From Mycolicibacterium moriokaense (GTDB lineage Bacteria > Actinomycetota > Actinomycetes > Mycobacteriales > Mycobacteriaceae), in the NCBI RefSeq assembly GCF_003201655.1, contig NZ_QJJU01000013.1, positions 62,001 to 126,000 of the forward strand: DNA of 64,000 nucleotides, written 5' to 3'. Made by a program: the position numbers and the translations under genes. The number at the start of each line of letters is the position of its first letter. Position 1 is the stretch's first letter. Positions 23,521 through 31,874 of the stretch are shown in pieces. The notes under the pieces are model-generated. The model did not search any database, had not been told where the DNA came from, and saw nothing but the letters and a program-made list of their open reading frames with translations.

Positions 23521-24306
23521 ATGAGCGCAGTCCAAGATGACGTTGCGCTTGCCCTGCGGTTGACCGACAAGGCCGACGCGATGACGATGGAACGGTTCGG
23601 CGCGCTGGACCTTCGCATCGACACCAAGCCGGACCTGACGCCGGTCACCGACGCGGATCGGTCGGTGGAAAACGCGCTGCGCGATGTCCTGTTGCAGGAG
23701 CGGCCCGATGACCCTGTGCTCGGCGAGGAATTCGGCGGAACAGCGACTTTCGCGGGCAGGCAGTGGGTGATCGACCCGATCGACGGCACCAAGAACTTCG
23801 TCCGTGGCGTGCCGGTGTGGGCGACGCTGATCGCGCTGTTGCAGGACGGGGTTCCGGTCGCGGGGGTGGCGAGTGCGCCTGCGCTGCAACGCCGTTGGTG
23901 GGCCGGGGCGGGTGAAGGCGCCTTCGCGTCGTTTGCAGACGGTCCACCACACCGAGTATCGGTGTCCTCGGTCGCCGACCTCGAGTCTGCGAGTCTGTCG
24001 TTCTCCAGTCTCTCGGGATGGAACGACCTGGGTCTGCGCGACCGTTTCATCGAGCTGACCGACGCCGTATGGCGGGTACGCGGCTACGGCGACTTCCTCT
24101 CGTACTGCCTGCTCGCCGAAGGCGCCGTCGATATCGCCACCGAACCTGAGGTGTCTTTGTGGGACCTCGCCGCACTCGACGTCGTGGTGCGTGAGGCGGG
24201 CGGGGCGTTTACCGATCTGGCAGGCCGGCCGGGGCCGCATGGCGGCAACGTCGTGGCCACCAACGGGCTGCTGCACGACGCCGTTCTGAACCGACTCGGC
24301 GGCTGA
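23521..24306 (+). CDS. hisN: histidinol-phosphatase, inositol-monophosphatase family
   Basis: A 261-residue metal-dependent phosphatase. Visible motifs are GEEFGG (metal Glu), WVIDPIDGTKNFVRG (the central D-P-x-D-G-T motif) and the C-terminal WDLAALDVVVREAGG. Mycobacterial members of this subgroup (Rv3137) hydrolyse histidinol phosphate, the penultimate step of histidine synthesis. Another inositol-phosphate phosphatase activity cannot be excluded from sequence alone. Its upstream region has repeated GCGAG-like words. A strong hairpin follows the stop, so it is probably monocistronic. Confidence 0.88.
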   Translation: MSAVQDDVALALRLTDKADAMTMERFGALDLRIDTKPDLTPVTDADRSVENALRDVLLQERPDDPVLGEEFGGTATFAGRQWVIDPIDGTKNFVRGVPVWATLIALLQDGVPVAGVASAPALQRRWWAGAGEGAFASFADGPPHRVSVSSVADLESASLSFSSLSGWNDLGLRDRFIELTDAVWRVRGYGDFLSYCLLAEGAVDIATEPEVSLWDLAALDVVVREAGGAFTDLAGRPGPHGGNVVATNGLLHDAVLNRLGG

Positions 24307-24317
24307 TGACACCGATC

Positions 24318-24370
24318 GTGTGTCGGTTGTTGCGGCAAAACGCGAGTCGCGTCCGCAACAAACGACACAC
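24318..24370 (+). terminator. hairpin terminator after hisN
   Basis: Two 18-base arms with a single mismatch (GTGTGTCGGTTGTTGCGG and CCGCAACAAACGACACAC) separated by 17 bases lie directly after the hisN stop. No gene is interrupted. It separates hisN from the fadE24 promoter region. Confidence 0.75.
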
Positions 24371-24418
24371 AATTGGATGGTGGTCCGGGCAGTGCCCGGC
24401 TGTGAAATGAATAACAAC

Positions 24419-24462
24419 TTACTCAAGAGTCAGTTCCCATACCTTACTCTTGAGTCAGTTCC
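24419..24462 (+). promoter_or_regulatory. two 19-bp operator-like direct repeats upstream of fadE24
   Basis: TTACTCAAGAGTCAGTTCC (24419-24437) and TTACTCTTGAGTCAGTTCC (24444-24462) are direct repeats 25 bases apart that differ only in the central two bases. Each holds a palindromic core (ACTC-AA-GAGT and ACTC-TT-GAGT), and the two cores are exact reverse complements of each other. The arrangement suggests two dimers of a TetR- or MarR-like repressor bound side by side, controlling the fadE24-fadE23 operon that starts 40 bases downstream. Confidence 0.65.
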
Positions 24463-24502
24463 ATGCGTCCCGGCACTTCCCACAGGTAGCGAGGCTGCTG
24501 AC

Positions 24503-25897
24503 ATGACCAACACCCTGCCGTCGAAGAACGGCTCCAAACCACCCAAGCGCTCCGGCAAGGAAAGCGCCGTGGGCTTGCAGAGGCACAAGAGAACACCGAC
24601 CGACATCGGGCTGGCGCTCATCACGCCGATCGTCGGGCAGGAATTCCTGGACCGCTACAACCTGCGCGACCCGCTCAACCGCAGCCTGAAATACGGCGTT
24701 AAGCAGGTGTTCTCCGCGGTCGGCGCGTCGACCCGGCAGTTCAAGCGCATCCAGGGCCTCGGCAAGGCGCCAACCCGGCTAAAGGCCAGTGGCGCAGACT
24801 ATTTCGACCTCACCCCCGACGAAGACCAGAATATGATCCTGGAGACCGTCGAGCAATTCGCCGAAGAAATCCTGCGCCCCGCCGCCCGCGACGCCGACGA
24901 CGCCGCCAGCTATCCGCCGGACCTGATCGCCAAGGCCGCGGAGTTGGGCATCACCGCCATCAACATCCCTGAAGATTTCGACGGCATCGCCGCGCAGCGC
25001 TCGGCAGTCACCAACGCGCTCGTCGCCGAGGCGCTCGCCTACGGCGACATGGGTCTAGCGCTGCCGATCCTGGCGCCAGGAGGCGTTGCGTCTGCGCTCA
25101 CCCATTGGGGCAGCGCAGACCAGCAGGCTACGTACCTGCAGGAGTTCGCGGGTGACAACGTTCCCCAGGCCTGTGTGGCCATCACCGAACCGCACGCGCT
25201 GTTCGACCCGACCGCGCTGAAGACCACGGCGGTGCGCACACCCAGCGGATACCGGCTGAACGGCGTGAAGTCGCTGGTGCCCGCCGCCGCGGACGCCGAA
25301 CTGTTCATCGTCGCTGCCCAACTGTCAGGCAAACCCGCACTGTTCATCGTCGAATCGTCCAGCCGGGGGGTGTCCGTCAAGGCCGATCCCAGCATGGGCA
25401 TTCGCGGCGCCGCGCTCGGCAGGGTCGAACTCGACAAAGTGTCGGTGCCATTGAGTGCGCGGCTCGGCGAGGACGGCGCGACGGATGCCGACTACTCCGA
25501 AGCGATCGCACTTGCGCGACTGGGCTGGGCCGCGCTGGCGGTTGGTACCGCTCACGCGGTGCTCGACCACGTGGTGCCCTACATCAAGGAACGGCAGGCG
25601 TTCGGCGAGCCGATCGCACACCGGCAGGCGGTGGCGTTCATGACCGCCAACATCGCCATCGAACTCGACGGCCTGCGGCTCATCACCTGGCGCGGGGCGT
25701 CGCGCGCCGAGCAGGGTCTGCCGTTCGCCCGCGAGGCGGCATTGGCCAAGCGGCTGGGCACCGACAAGGGCATGCAGATCGGCCTGGACGGCGTGCAGTT
25801 GCTCGGCGGCCACGGCTTCACCAAGGAACATCCCGTCGAACGCTGGTACCGCGACTTGCGCGCGATCGGCGTCGCCGAGGGCGTCGTAGTTATTTAA
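24503..25897 (+). CDS. fadE24: acyl-CoA dehydrogenase FadE24
   Basis: A 464-residue acyl-CoA dehydrogenase-family flavoprotein. The first ~110 residues are a basic extension; the ACAD core starts at YFDLTPDEDQNMILETVEQFAEEILRP. It has the central beta domain (QACVAITEPHALFDPTALKTTAVRT) and the C-terminal helices (GVQLLGGHGFTKEHPVERWYRDLRAIG), but ends right after GVAEGVVVI without the EGTxQIQ segment seen in FadE23. FadE24 and FadE23 probably form a mixed complex in fatty acid beta-oxidation. The ATG at 24503 gives the usual family start; the frame is open further up only across the operator region. A 20-base gap separates it from fadE23. Confidence 0.88.
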   Translation: MTNTLPSKNGSKPPKRSGKESAVGLQRHKRTPTDIGLALITPIVGQEFLDRYNLRDPLNRSLKYGVKQVFSAVGASTRQFKRIQGLGKAPTRLKASGADYFDLTPDEDQNMILETVEQFAEEILRPAARDADDAASYPPDLIAKAAELGITAINIPEDFDGIAAQRSAVTNALVAEALAYGDMGLALPILAPGGVASALTHWGSADQQATYLQEFAGDNVPQACVAITEPHALFDPTALKTTAVRTPSGYRLNGVKSLVPAAADAELFIVAAQLSGKPALFIVESSSRGVSVKADPSMGIRGAALGRVELDKVSVPLSARLGEDGATDADYSEAIALARLGWAALAVGTAHAVLDHVVPYIKERQAFGEPIAHRQAVAFMTANIAIELDGLRLITWRGASRAEQGLPFAREAALAKRLGTDKGMQIGLDGVQLLGGHGFTKEHPVERWYRDLRAIGVAEGVVVI

Positions 25898-25917
25898 CTT
25901 CGAACGAAAGAGCTGTC

Positions 25918-27126
25918 ATGGCAATCAATCTGGAACTTCCCACGAAGCTGAACGCGGTCATCCACAAGGCGCACCAGGGCGCCGCCGAGATGCTGCGGCC
26001 GATCTCGCGCAAGTACGACCTCAAGGAGCACGCCTACCCCGTCGAGCTCGACACGCTAGCCACCCTGTTCGAGGGGATCTCGGACGCGAAGACCATCTCC
26101 TTCGCCGGCGCCGAAGCGTTCCGCGACGCGGACGACAAGGACGAGAACCACAACGGGGCCAACATGTCCGCGATTCTCAACGTGCTGGAGATCAGCTGGG
26201 GCGACGTCGCGCTCATGCTGTCGGTGCCCTACCAGGGTCTGGGCAACGCTGCCATCTCCGGCGTGGCCACCGACGAACAGCTGGCGCGGCTCGGAAAGGT
26301 CTGGGCCGCAATGGCGATCACCGAGCCCAGCTTTGGCTCGGACTCGGCGGCGGTATCGACAACCGCCAAAGTCGACGGCGACGAGTACGTGATCAACGGC
26401 GAGAAGATCTTCGTCACCGCAGGATCGCGCGCCAGCCACATCGTGGTGTGGGCGACATTGGACAAGTCACTGGGACGCGCAGCCATCAAGTCGTTTATCG
26501 TGCCGCGTGAGCATCCCGGCGTCACGGTCGAACGGCTCGAACACAAGCTTGGCATCAAGGCCTCCGACACCGCGGTCATCCGCTTCGACAACGTCCGGAT
26601 CCCGAAGGACTACCTGTTGGGCGACCCAGAAATCCACGTGGACAAGGGCTTCGCCGGGGTGATGGAGACCTTCGACAACACCCGCCCGGTGGTATCCGCG
26701 ATGGCGGTCGGGATCGCTCGCGCGGCACTGGAGGAACTGCGCAAGGTCCTCACCGACGCAGGCGTAGAGATCTCCTACGACAAGCCTTCGCACGCGCAGA
26801 ATGCTGCGGCCGCGGAGTTCCTCCGAATGGAGGCGGACTGGGAGGCCGGCTACCTGCTGACCGTGCGGTCGGCGTGGCAGGCCGACAACAACATCCCCAA
26901 CTCCAAGGAAGCGTCGATGGGCAAGGCCAAGGCCGCAAGGGTGGCAAGCGACATCACCCTGAAGGCGGTCGAAATGGCAGGCACCACAGGCTATTCCGAG
27001 GAAACCCTGCTGGAGAAGTGGGCGCGGGACAGCAAGATCCTCGACATCTTCGAGGGCACACAGCAGATTCAGCAGCTGGTGGTGGCCCGCCGACTGCTCG
27101 GCCTGTCGTCGTCCGAGCTGAAGTAG
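25918..27126 (+). CDS. fadE23: acyl-CoA dehydrogenase FadE23
   Basis: A 402-residue acyl-CoA dehydrogenase with the flavin-contact segment WAAMAITEPSFGSDSAAVSTTAKVDGDEYVINGEKIFVTAG and the C-terminal LDIFEGTQQIQQLVVARRLLGL, where the Glu of EGT is the usual catalytic base position. It introduces the trans-2 double bond in acyl-CoA. It follows fadE24 in one operon (AAAGAG before the ATG), and a hairpin terminator lies downstream. Pairing with FadE24 is inferred from adjacency and from the complementary C-termini. Confidence 0.9.
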   Translation: MAINLELPTKLNAVIHKAHQGAAEMLRPISRKYDLKEHAYPVELDTLATLFEGISDAKTISFAGAEAFRDADDKDENHNGANMSAILNVLEISWGDVALMLSVPYQGLGNAAISGVATDEQLARLGKVWAAMAITEPSFGSDSAAVSTTAKVDGDEYVINGEKIFVTAGSRASHIVVWATLDKSLGRAAIKSFIVPREHPGVTVERLEHKLGIKASDTAVIRFDNVRIPKDYLLGDPEIHVDKGFAGVMETFDNTRPVVSAMAVGIARAALEELRKVLTDAGVEISYDKPSHAQNAAAAEFLRMEADWEAGYLLTVRSAWQADNNIPNSKEASMGKAKAARVASDITLKAVEMAGTTGYSEETLLEKWARDSKILDIFEGTQQIQQLVVARRLLGLSSSELK

Positions 27127-27162
27127 CACGCGCGGGAGCTGTCAGGGGAAGCTCGGATCGGG

Positions 27163-27211
27163 TGTGCGGTTTCATACGCGACACGCCGGGCGAGGCGTAT
27201 GAAACCGCACA
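27163..27211 (+). terminator. hairpin terminator after fadE23
   Basis: A perfect 17-base inverted repeat (TGTGCGGTTTCATACGC / GCGTATGAAACCGCACA) with a 15-base loop lies 36 bases after the fadE23 stop, in front of the convergent oxidoreductase gene. It probably stops transcription from both sides. Confidence 0.82.
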
Positions 27212-27276
27212 TTCGCACTCACACTTGATTCGGCGGAATCGCCGACCAGGACGTTTGGCCTATTCTCTGCTCGCCG

Positions 27277-28275
27277 TTAGAAGCCGTCGCGCACCACGAC
27301 CCTGGTGCGCCCGGTGACGCCGCCACCGATGATCGTGCGCAGCGTGTCGGGCGCTTCGAGGATCGAGATGTCGTGCGTGATGTCGTCGAGGTGACGCGGC
27401 ATCAGGTCGGTCGCGATCGACTGCCACATTTCTCGGCGCTTGTCGATCCGCAACATCACCGAATCGATGCCGACAAGGGTGACCCCGCGCAGGATGAACG
27501 GCATCACCGTTGTCGGCAGGTCCGCCGACCGCGCCAATCCTGAGATCGCAGCCACTCCACCGTAATTCAGCGTGCTCAACGCGTAGGCCAAGGTGTCACC
27601 ACCGACACTGTCGACGACCGCAGCCCATCTCGACTTGCCCAGAGGCCGGATCTTCTCCCCCTCTTCGGGCAGCCTGCCGATCACCTCGGTCGCGCCGAGT
27701 CGCATGAGGAAGTCGTGGGCATCGGTCTTCCCGGTGGACGCGATCACTTCGTATCCGAGACTCGCCAACAGGTCGACGCTGACGCTGCCCACTCCGCCGG
27801 TCGCGCCGGTCACCAGCACCGCACCGTCCTGTGGGCGGACACCGTTGGCTCGAATTGCGTTGACGCTCATGGCCGCGGTGAAACCGGCGGTGCCGATGGC
27901 GGCCGCCTGAGCGGTCGTCAGCGCCTCGAGCTTGACCAAGTAGTCGGCCGGATAGCGTGCGGTGTCGGCATATCCGCCGTGGCGGCCAGTGCCGATGTCG
28001 TATCCATGGGCGACGACCTTGTCCCCCACCGCGAAATCGGCCGATGCGCTTGCGGTTACCGTCCCCGCTACGTCGATACCGGGGATGAGCGGATAGGAGC
28101 GCGCCACACCACCCTTAGGGGAGATGGCAAGCGCGTCCTTGTAGTTGACGCCGGAGTACTCCACGGCGATTTGCACATCGCCCTCGGGCAGAAAGCTCTC
28201 GTCGACAACCTCGTGTTTGAGGGTGATCGACCCTTCCGCGTCCTGGTGTGCGACCAAAGCATTCACTGCGACCAT
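27277..28275 (-). CDS. zinc-free MDR oxidoreductase, AcuI/YhdH family
   Basis: A 332-residue medium-chain dehydrogenase/reductase. The N-terminal GroES-like part has SGVNYKDALAISPKGGVARSYPLIPGIDVAGTV, the YhdH/AcuI hallmark, and the Rossmann part has VLVTGATGGVGSVSVDLLASLGYEVIASTGK for NADPH. There are no structural-zinc cysteines. Members reduce acryloyl-CoA or other 2-enoyl compounds with NADPH. I use the ATG at 28275 (MVAVNALVAHQ); an upstream start at 28299 adds eight residues. It converges on fadE23 and is downstream of the Ag85-like gene, from which a terminator separates it. Confidence 0.85.
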   Translation of the reverse strand: MVAVNALVAHQDAEGSITLKHEVVDESFLPEGDVQIAVEYSGVNYKDALAISPKGGVARSYPLIPGIDVAGTVTASASADFAVGDKVVAHGYDIGTGRHGGYADTARYPADYLVKLEALTTAQAAAIGTAGFTAAMSVNAIRANGVRPQDGAVLVTGATGGVGSVSVDLLASLGYEVIASTGKTDAHDFLMRLGATEVIGRLPEEGEKIRPLGKSRWAAVVDSVGGDTLAYALSTLNYGGVAAISGLARSADLPTTVMPFILRGVTLVGIDSVMLRIDKRREMWQSIATDLMPRHLDDITHDISILEAPDTLRTIIGGGVTGRTRVVVRDGF

Positions 28276-28299
28276 GGGCTCATTCTCTACTAGACGCAA

Positions 28300-28327
28300 A
28301 AGCCCCCGACGGGTGTGTCGGGGGCTT
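28300..28327 (-). terminator. intrinsic terminator after the Ag85-like gene
   Basis: AAGCCCCCGAC / GTCGGGGGCTT is a perfect 11-base stem with a 6-base loop on the minus strand, followed by TTTTGCG. It lies 18 bases after the stop of the mycolyltransferase gene. It is the most classical rho-independent terminator in the window. Confidence 0.9.
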
Positions 28328-28345
28328 CCGCGTCTTATCGGCCGA

Positions 28346-29317
28346 TTAGCCGAGGTACGAGATCAGATCGGGCTTCATCTGCTGAAGCTGCTGACCCCAG
28401 TACGCCCAGTTGTGCGTGCCGGCCTCCGGGAAGTTGAACACGGCGTTGTGGCCGCCCGCGGCGATGTAGTTGTCGCGGAACGTGAGGTTGGTGCGGATCG
28501 TCAGGCCCTCGAGGAACGTGGCAGGAAGGTCACCGCCACCCAACTCATTCGGCTTGCCGTTGCCGCAGTACACCCAGAGGCGGACGTTTGCGGCTACCAG
28601 CGCGGGAATCTGCACCATCGGGTCGTTTCGCTGCCACGCCGGGTCGGTCTCGGCCGGACCCCACATGTCATCGGTTTTGAAGCCGCCCGCGTCACCCATC
28701 GACATATTGATCAGGAACGGCCACTGGCCCTCAGAGGGGTTCAAGAAGCCCGACAGCGAGCCGGCGTAGATGAAATTGTTGGGGTGGTACAACGCCAGCA
28801 TCATCGACGACGAACCGGCCATCGAAAGACCGACAGCCGCGTTGCCCGCCGTCGAGACTCCCTTATTGGCCGACAGCCATTGTGGCAGCTCGCCGGTCAG
28901 GAAGGTCTCCCACTTGTATGTCTGCGTGGGGCCCTTGTTGGTCGCTGGCCGATACCAGTCGGTGTAGAAGCTCGACTGGCCGCCGACGGGCATGACGATC
29001 GACAGCGGCGACTGGTAGAACCACTCGAACGCCGGGGTGTTGATGTCCCACCCGTTGTAGTCGTCCTGCGCGCGCAGGCCGTCGAGGAGGTACACCGCAT
29101 GCGATCCGGTGCCCTTCTGGAACTGGATCTTGATGTCCTTGCCCATCGACGGCGAAGGCACCATCAGGTACTCGACGGGTAGGCCCGGTCGTGAGAAGGC
29201 ACCTGCGGTGGCGGACTCTCCGGTTAGGCCGACCACGCCAGGCAGGACGGCTGCCGCGATGGCTGCCACCGCGAACCGGCGCGCCCAATGGCCACGAATC
29301 ATGTCAACGAACTTCAT
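28346..29317 (-). CDS. antigen 85-type mycolyltransferase/esterase
   Basis: A 323-residue exported enzyme of the antigen 85 (Fbp) family that transfers mycolates between trehalose lipids and arabinogalactan. It has a signal peptide (FAVAAIAAAVLPGVVGL, cleavage near residue 40) and a mature start at FSRPGLPVEYLMVPSPSMG. The nucleophile is S165 in GLSMAGSS, the acid is the Glu in PATFLEGLT, and the His is in GTHNWAYWG. The disulfide cysteine pair of Ag85A/B is absent (PATNKGPTQTYKWE), as in Ag85C, while the buried Cys in LWVYCGNG is kept. Which Fbp paralogue it is cannot be settled by eye. Confidence 0.93.
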   Translation of the reverse strand: MKFVDMIRGHWARRFAVAAIAAAVLPGVVGLTGESATAGAFSRPGLPVEYLMVPSPSMGKDIKIQFQKGTGSHAVYLLDGLRAQDDYNGWDINTPAFEWFYQSPLSIVMPVGGQSSFYTDWYRPATNKGPTQTYKWETFLTGELPQWLSANKGVSTAGNAAVGLSMAGSSSMMLALYHPNNFIYAGSLSGFLNPSEGQWPFLINMSMGDAGGFKTDDMWGPAETDPAWQRNDPMVQIPALVAANVRLWVYCGNGKPNELGGGDLPATFLEGLTIRTNLTFRDNYIAAGGHNAVFNFPEAGTHNWAYWGQQLQQMKPDLISYLG

Positions 29318-29340
29318 AGAGCAATTCCATCCATCTTCCG

Positions 29341-29353
29341 GTTACCGGGTAAC
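29341..29353. promoter_or_regulatory. palindrome upstream of the Ag85-like gene
   Basis: GTTACC-G-GGTAAC is a perfect 13-base palindrome 24 bases upstream of the mycolyltransferase start. It could be an operator in the 5' leader. The rest of the 29318-29586 gap shows no gene. Confidence 0.4.
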
Positions 29354-29586
29354 ACGCTGTCCCCAGACAGCACAGCGATTTTCTTCACTGCGCTGTCGCG
29401 TCCGCTCGACTAAGCCCGGTACGGCGGTAGAGCGGACCGAGAAATTCAGTTGTGTGCGTGTGCAGTAAAACATGTGACCAGCACGCGAGGAACCCCGACT
29501 GGCGCTGACTGTCACAATCCTGTGATAAATCTGAGATGACGTCTGCGTCAGTTTTCGGCGGTGTCACGGGCCGTAGGCTGCGCCTC

Positions 29587-30153
29587 ATGGTGAGGGCCCA
29601 GTCCGAGACTAACAGTCGGCTATCCGTCGACGACTGGATCCAGGCCGGCTTCGCGATCCTGGCCGAGGAGGGCATCAAGGCGCTCAAGATCGACCGCCTG
29701 TGCCGCCGCCTTGGCGTAACCAAGGGCAGCTTCTATTGGCACTTCACCGACATCGCGCGATACCGCGCCGACCTGGTGCAGGCGTGGGGCGAGTTGCGCG
29801 ACGACGACCGCCGACATTTCGGCGAGCTTGCCGGTCTTCCACCGCGTGAGCGCCTCTCGGAAATGATGTCCGCGCTGGTGAGTCCCCGACACTGGACGCT
29901 GGAACGGGCGATGCGCGAGTGGGCCCGCACCGACCAAGACGCCGAGGCCAGCGTGCGTGCCGCCGACCACCGCGTGCTCGCGGCGGTGCGCCAGGCGTTT
30001 CTGGACTACGGGTTCGACCCTGACGACGCCGACCTGCGCGCCAACGCCACCTTCGCCGCAGGCATCGGCTTCCTGCACCTCGCGGGCCCGCAGCCCAGCA
30101 TCCGCGCGTCTGCCCGCCGCGAAGGCCTCCTGGAGATCATGCTCAAGCGCTGA
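29587..30153 (+). CDS. TetR-family transcriptional regulator
   Basis: A 188-residue TetR repressor from the ATG at 29587. The N-terminal DNA-binding domain is WIQAGFAILAEEGIKALKIDRLCRRLGVTKGSFYWHFTDIARYRADLVQAW, with recognition helix VTKGSFYWHF. The ligand domain follows without recognisable specificity. It lies just upstream of the HsaA-like flavoprotein, whose promoter holds a CCATAC/GTATGG palindrome, a likely operator. An upstream start at 29536 would add 17 residues without a good ribosome site. Confidence 0.88.
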   Translation: MVRAQSETNSRLSVDDWIQAGFAILAEEGIKALKIDRLCRRLGVTKGSFYWHFTDIARYRADLVQAWGELRDDDRRHFGELAGLPPRERLSEMMSALVSPRHWTLERAMREWARTDQDAEASVRAADHRVLAAVRQAFLDYGFDPDDADLRANATFAAGIGFLHLAGPQPSIRASARREGLLEIMLKR

Positions 30154-30164
30154 GCGTCAGATTT

Positions 30165-30182
30165 CCATACCAAAAAGTATGG
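30165..30182. promoter_or_regulatory. operator-like palindrome before the HsaA-like gene
   Basis: CCATAC and GTATGG are 6-base inverted arms separated by six bases, 14 bases before the ATG at 30196 and just after the TetR gene. The position over the translation-initiation region suggests a repressor site for the adjacent TetR or another regulator. Confidence 0.55.
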
Positions 30183-30195
30183 TAACGTCCCTGGC

Positions 30196-31389
30196 ATGTC
30201 TGGCACGTCTGGAATTTCCCTGGGCTCGGCCACCACGCCGACCATCAGCCCGGAGTTCGTCGCCCGACTGGCCGAGCGTGCGCAGGACGCCGAGCGGCTG
30301 CGCGAGCTTCCCGCCGCCACGATCGACGATCTCAACGCATCGGGCTTCACCGAACTGCTCGTGCCCGCGCGCTACGGCGGCAGGCAAGCCGACTTCCCGG
30401 CCATCCTCGATCCCGTCAGGCGGATGGCGCACGGGTGTGCGTCCAGCGCTTGGACGATTGGGTTTTTCGCGCTACACAACTGGATGCTGGCGCTGTTCGG
30501 CGAGCGCGCCCAGGAGGAAGCGTTCGCGACGCGACCGTTCCTGGCACCCGCTCCCCTGGCACCGACCGGCCGGGGCGTGCCGGCGGACGAAGGCATCCGG
30601 CTGACGGGCCGGTGGTCGTGGGCCACCGGGGTGATGCACGGCAACTGGATCATCGTCGGCGCGCTATGTGGTCCCGAGGAGGACCCAGCCGGCATCTACC
30701 CGGCCCTTGCGCTGTTGCCCGCAGGCGAATTCGAGATCGAAGACGTCTGGCACACCGACGGGATGCGCGCCACCGGCTCCAACGACATCGTCATCACCGA
30801 CGTGTTCGTCCCTGCGCACCGCCTGGTGCGGGTGTCCGACATCTATACGGGGACGGCGCCTGGTGCTGGTCTGCACGACGCAGACACCTACCGCTGGCCG
30901 ATGGTGCCCGCTCTGGCGTTGCTCGCGGCGATGCCCGCGCTGGGCAGTGCCGAACGCGCGGCCGACATCTACACCGAGCGACTGTCCCAACGTGTGCTGG
31001 CCTACGAGGGCGTCACACAGAAGGACAAACCGATCGCGCAGGCCCACCTCGCCGAGGCCAGGGTCCGGCTTCGCGCGCTGCGCGGGCTGCTCGCCGACAC
31101 CGTCGGTGAGATCGAAACAACGGTTGCCGCAGGCGACCCTGTGCCACGGCCAGTGCGCGCCGAGGCCCGCCTGGCGGCCGCGCACATCGTGCACGAGTCG
31201 AGGGCGGTGATCGCCGACCTCCTCGAGGCGTCCGGGGCCAGCGCCCACTTCCTCGACAACCCGTTGCAGCGGATCAAACGCGATGTCGACGTGATCTGCG
31301 GCCACGTGGTGTTCGATTACGACACCAGCCGCGAACTCGCAGGCGCCCTCACATTGGGTATGAAGGTGTCACGGACCGCGATGGTGTGA
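30196..31389 (+). CDS. acyl-CoA dehydrogenase-like flavoprotein (HsaA / monooxygenase oxygenase type)
   Basis: A 397-residue member of the acyl-CoA dehydrogenase fold whose C-terminal domain is of the type found in flavin-dependent hydroxylases such as HsaA (FLDNPLQRIKRDVDVICGHVVFDYDTSRELAG). The N-terminal part (LVPARYGGRQADFPAILDPVRRMAHGCASSAWTIGFF) and beta domain (GRWSWATGVMHGNWIIVGAL) are also typical. Such enzymes use reduced FMN/FAD from a separate reductase to hydroxylate phenolic substrates; none is seen next to it. It starts the catabolic island and probably is cotranscribed with the next gene (12-base gap). The substrate is unknown. Confidence 0.82.
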   Translation: MSGTSGISLGSATTPTISPEFVARLAERAQDAERLRELPAATIDDLNASGFTELLVPARYGGRQADFPAILDPVRRMAHGCASSAWTIGFFALHNWMLALFGERAQEEAFATRPFLAPAPLAPTGRGVPADEGIRLTGRWSWATGVMHGNWIIVGALCGPEEDPAGIYPALALLPAGEFEIEDVWHTDGMRATGSNDIVITDVFVPAHRLVRVSDIYTGTAPGAGLHDADTYRWPMVPALALLAAMPALGSAERAADIYTERLSQRVLAYEGVTQKDKPIAQAHLAEARVRLRALRGLLADTVGEIETTVAAGDPVPRPVRAEARLAAAHIVHESRAVIADLLEASGASAHFLDNPLQRIKRDVDVICGHVVFDYDTSRELAGALTLGMKVSRTAMV

Positions 31390-31401
31390 AAGGAATTCCC
31401 C

Positions 31402-31791
31402 ATGGCCAGCGACGCACGCGACCGATTCACCAACTTCTTTCAAAAGCGAGTGGCCAACCCGCTGATGCGGCGAAATCCCATGCAGACATTGCTCGAGACG
31501 ACGGGGCGCAAGTCGGGTGAACCCCGGCGCACTCCCCTTGGCGGCAGCAGGGTCGGCGACGAGTTCTGGTTTGTCTCGGAATTCGGGGACAAGTCGCAGT
31601 ACGTCAAGAACATCGAGGCGAACCCCAACGTCCGGGTGCGGCTGCGCGGCCGATGGCACAAGGGCACGGCCCACCTGGTTCCCGACGACGACCCCCACGC
31701 GCGACTGCAGGAACTGCCACAGTTCAACAGCTTCGGCGTGCGGACGTTTGGCACGAACCTGCTGACGATCCGCGTCGATCTGACCGACTGA
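31402..31791 (+). CDS. F420-dependent nitroreductase-family protein (Ddn-like, DUF385)
   Basis: A 129-residue split-barrel protein of the deazaflavin-dependent nitroreductase family. The conserved segments LLETTGRKSGEPRRTPLG (cofactor phosphate contact) and FVSEFGDKSQYVKNIEANPNVRVRLRGRWHKGTA are complete. Family members use F420H2 to reduce quinones or other acceptors. It follows the HsaA-like gene closely, so a linked redox role is plausible; the substrate is unknown. Confidence 0.88.
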   Translation: MASDARDRFTNFFQKRVANPLMRRNPMQTLLETTGRKSGEPRRTPLGGSRVGDEFWFVSEFGDKSQYVKNIEANPNVRVRLRGRWHKGTAHLVPDDDPHARLQELPQFNSFGVRTFGTNLLTIRVDLTD

Positions 31792-31874
31792 GCATTGACG
31801 CGGAACCAAAAGTAAAACTAATATCACTTTCAGTTCTGCAGCCGTATCCGCCGTCACCGTCGATGGAGCCCATC

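Noticed and set aside
23421..24050. Long N-terminal extension of the small membrane protein at 23097
   Set aside because: The extension lies opposite hisN and has the Arg/Ser-rich look of antisense reading; the membrane helix near 23405 is the natural N-terminus.
24318..24370. Attachment site or mobile element end
   Set aside because: It is a hairpin directly after a stop codon, like the one after fadE23, and no transposase or matching second copy was seen.
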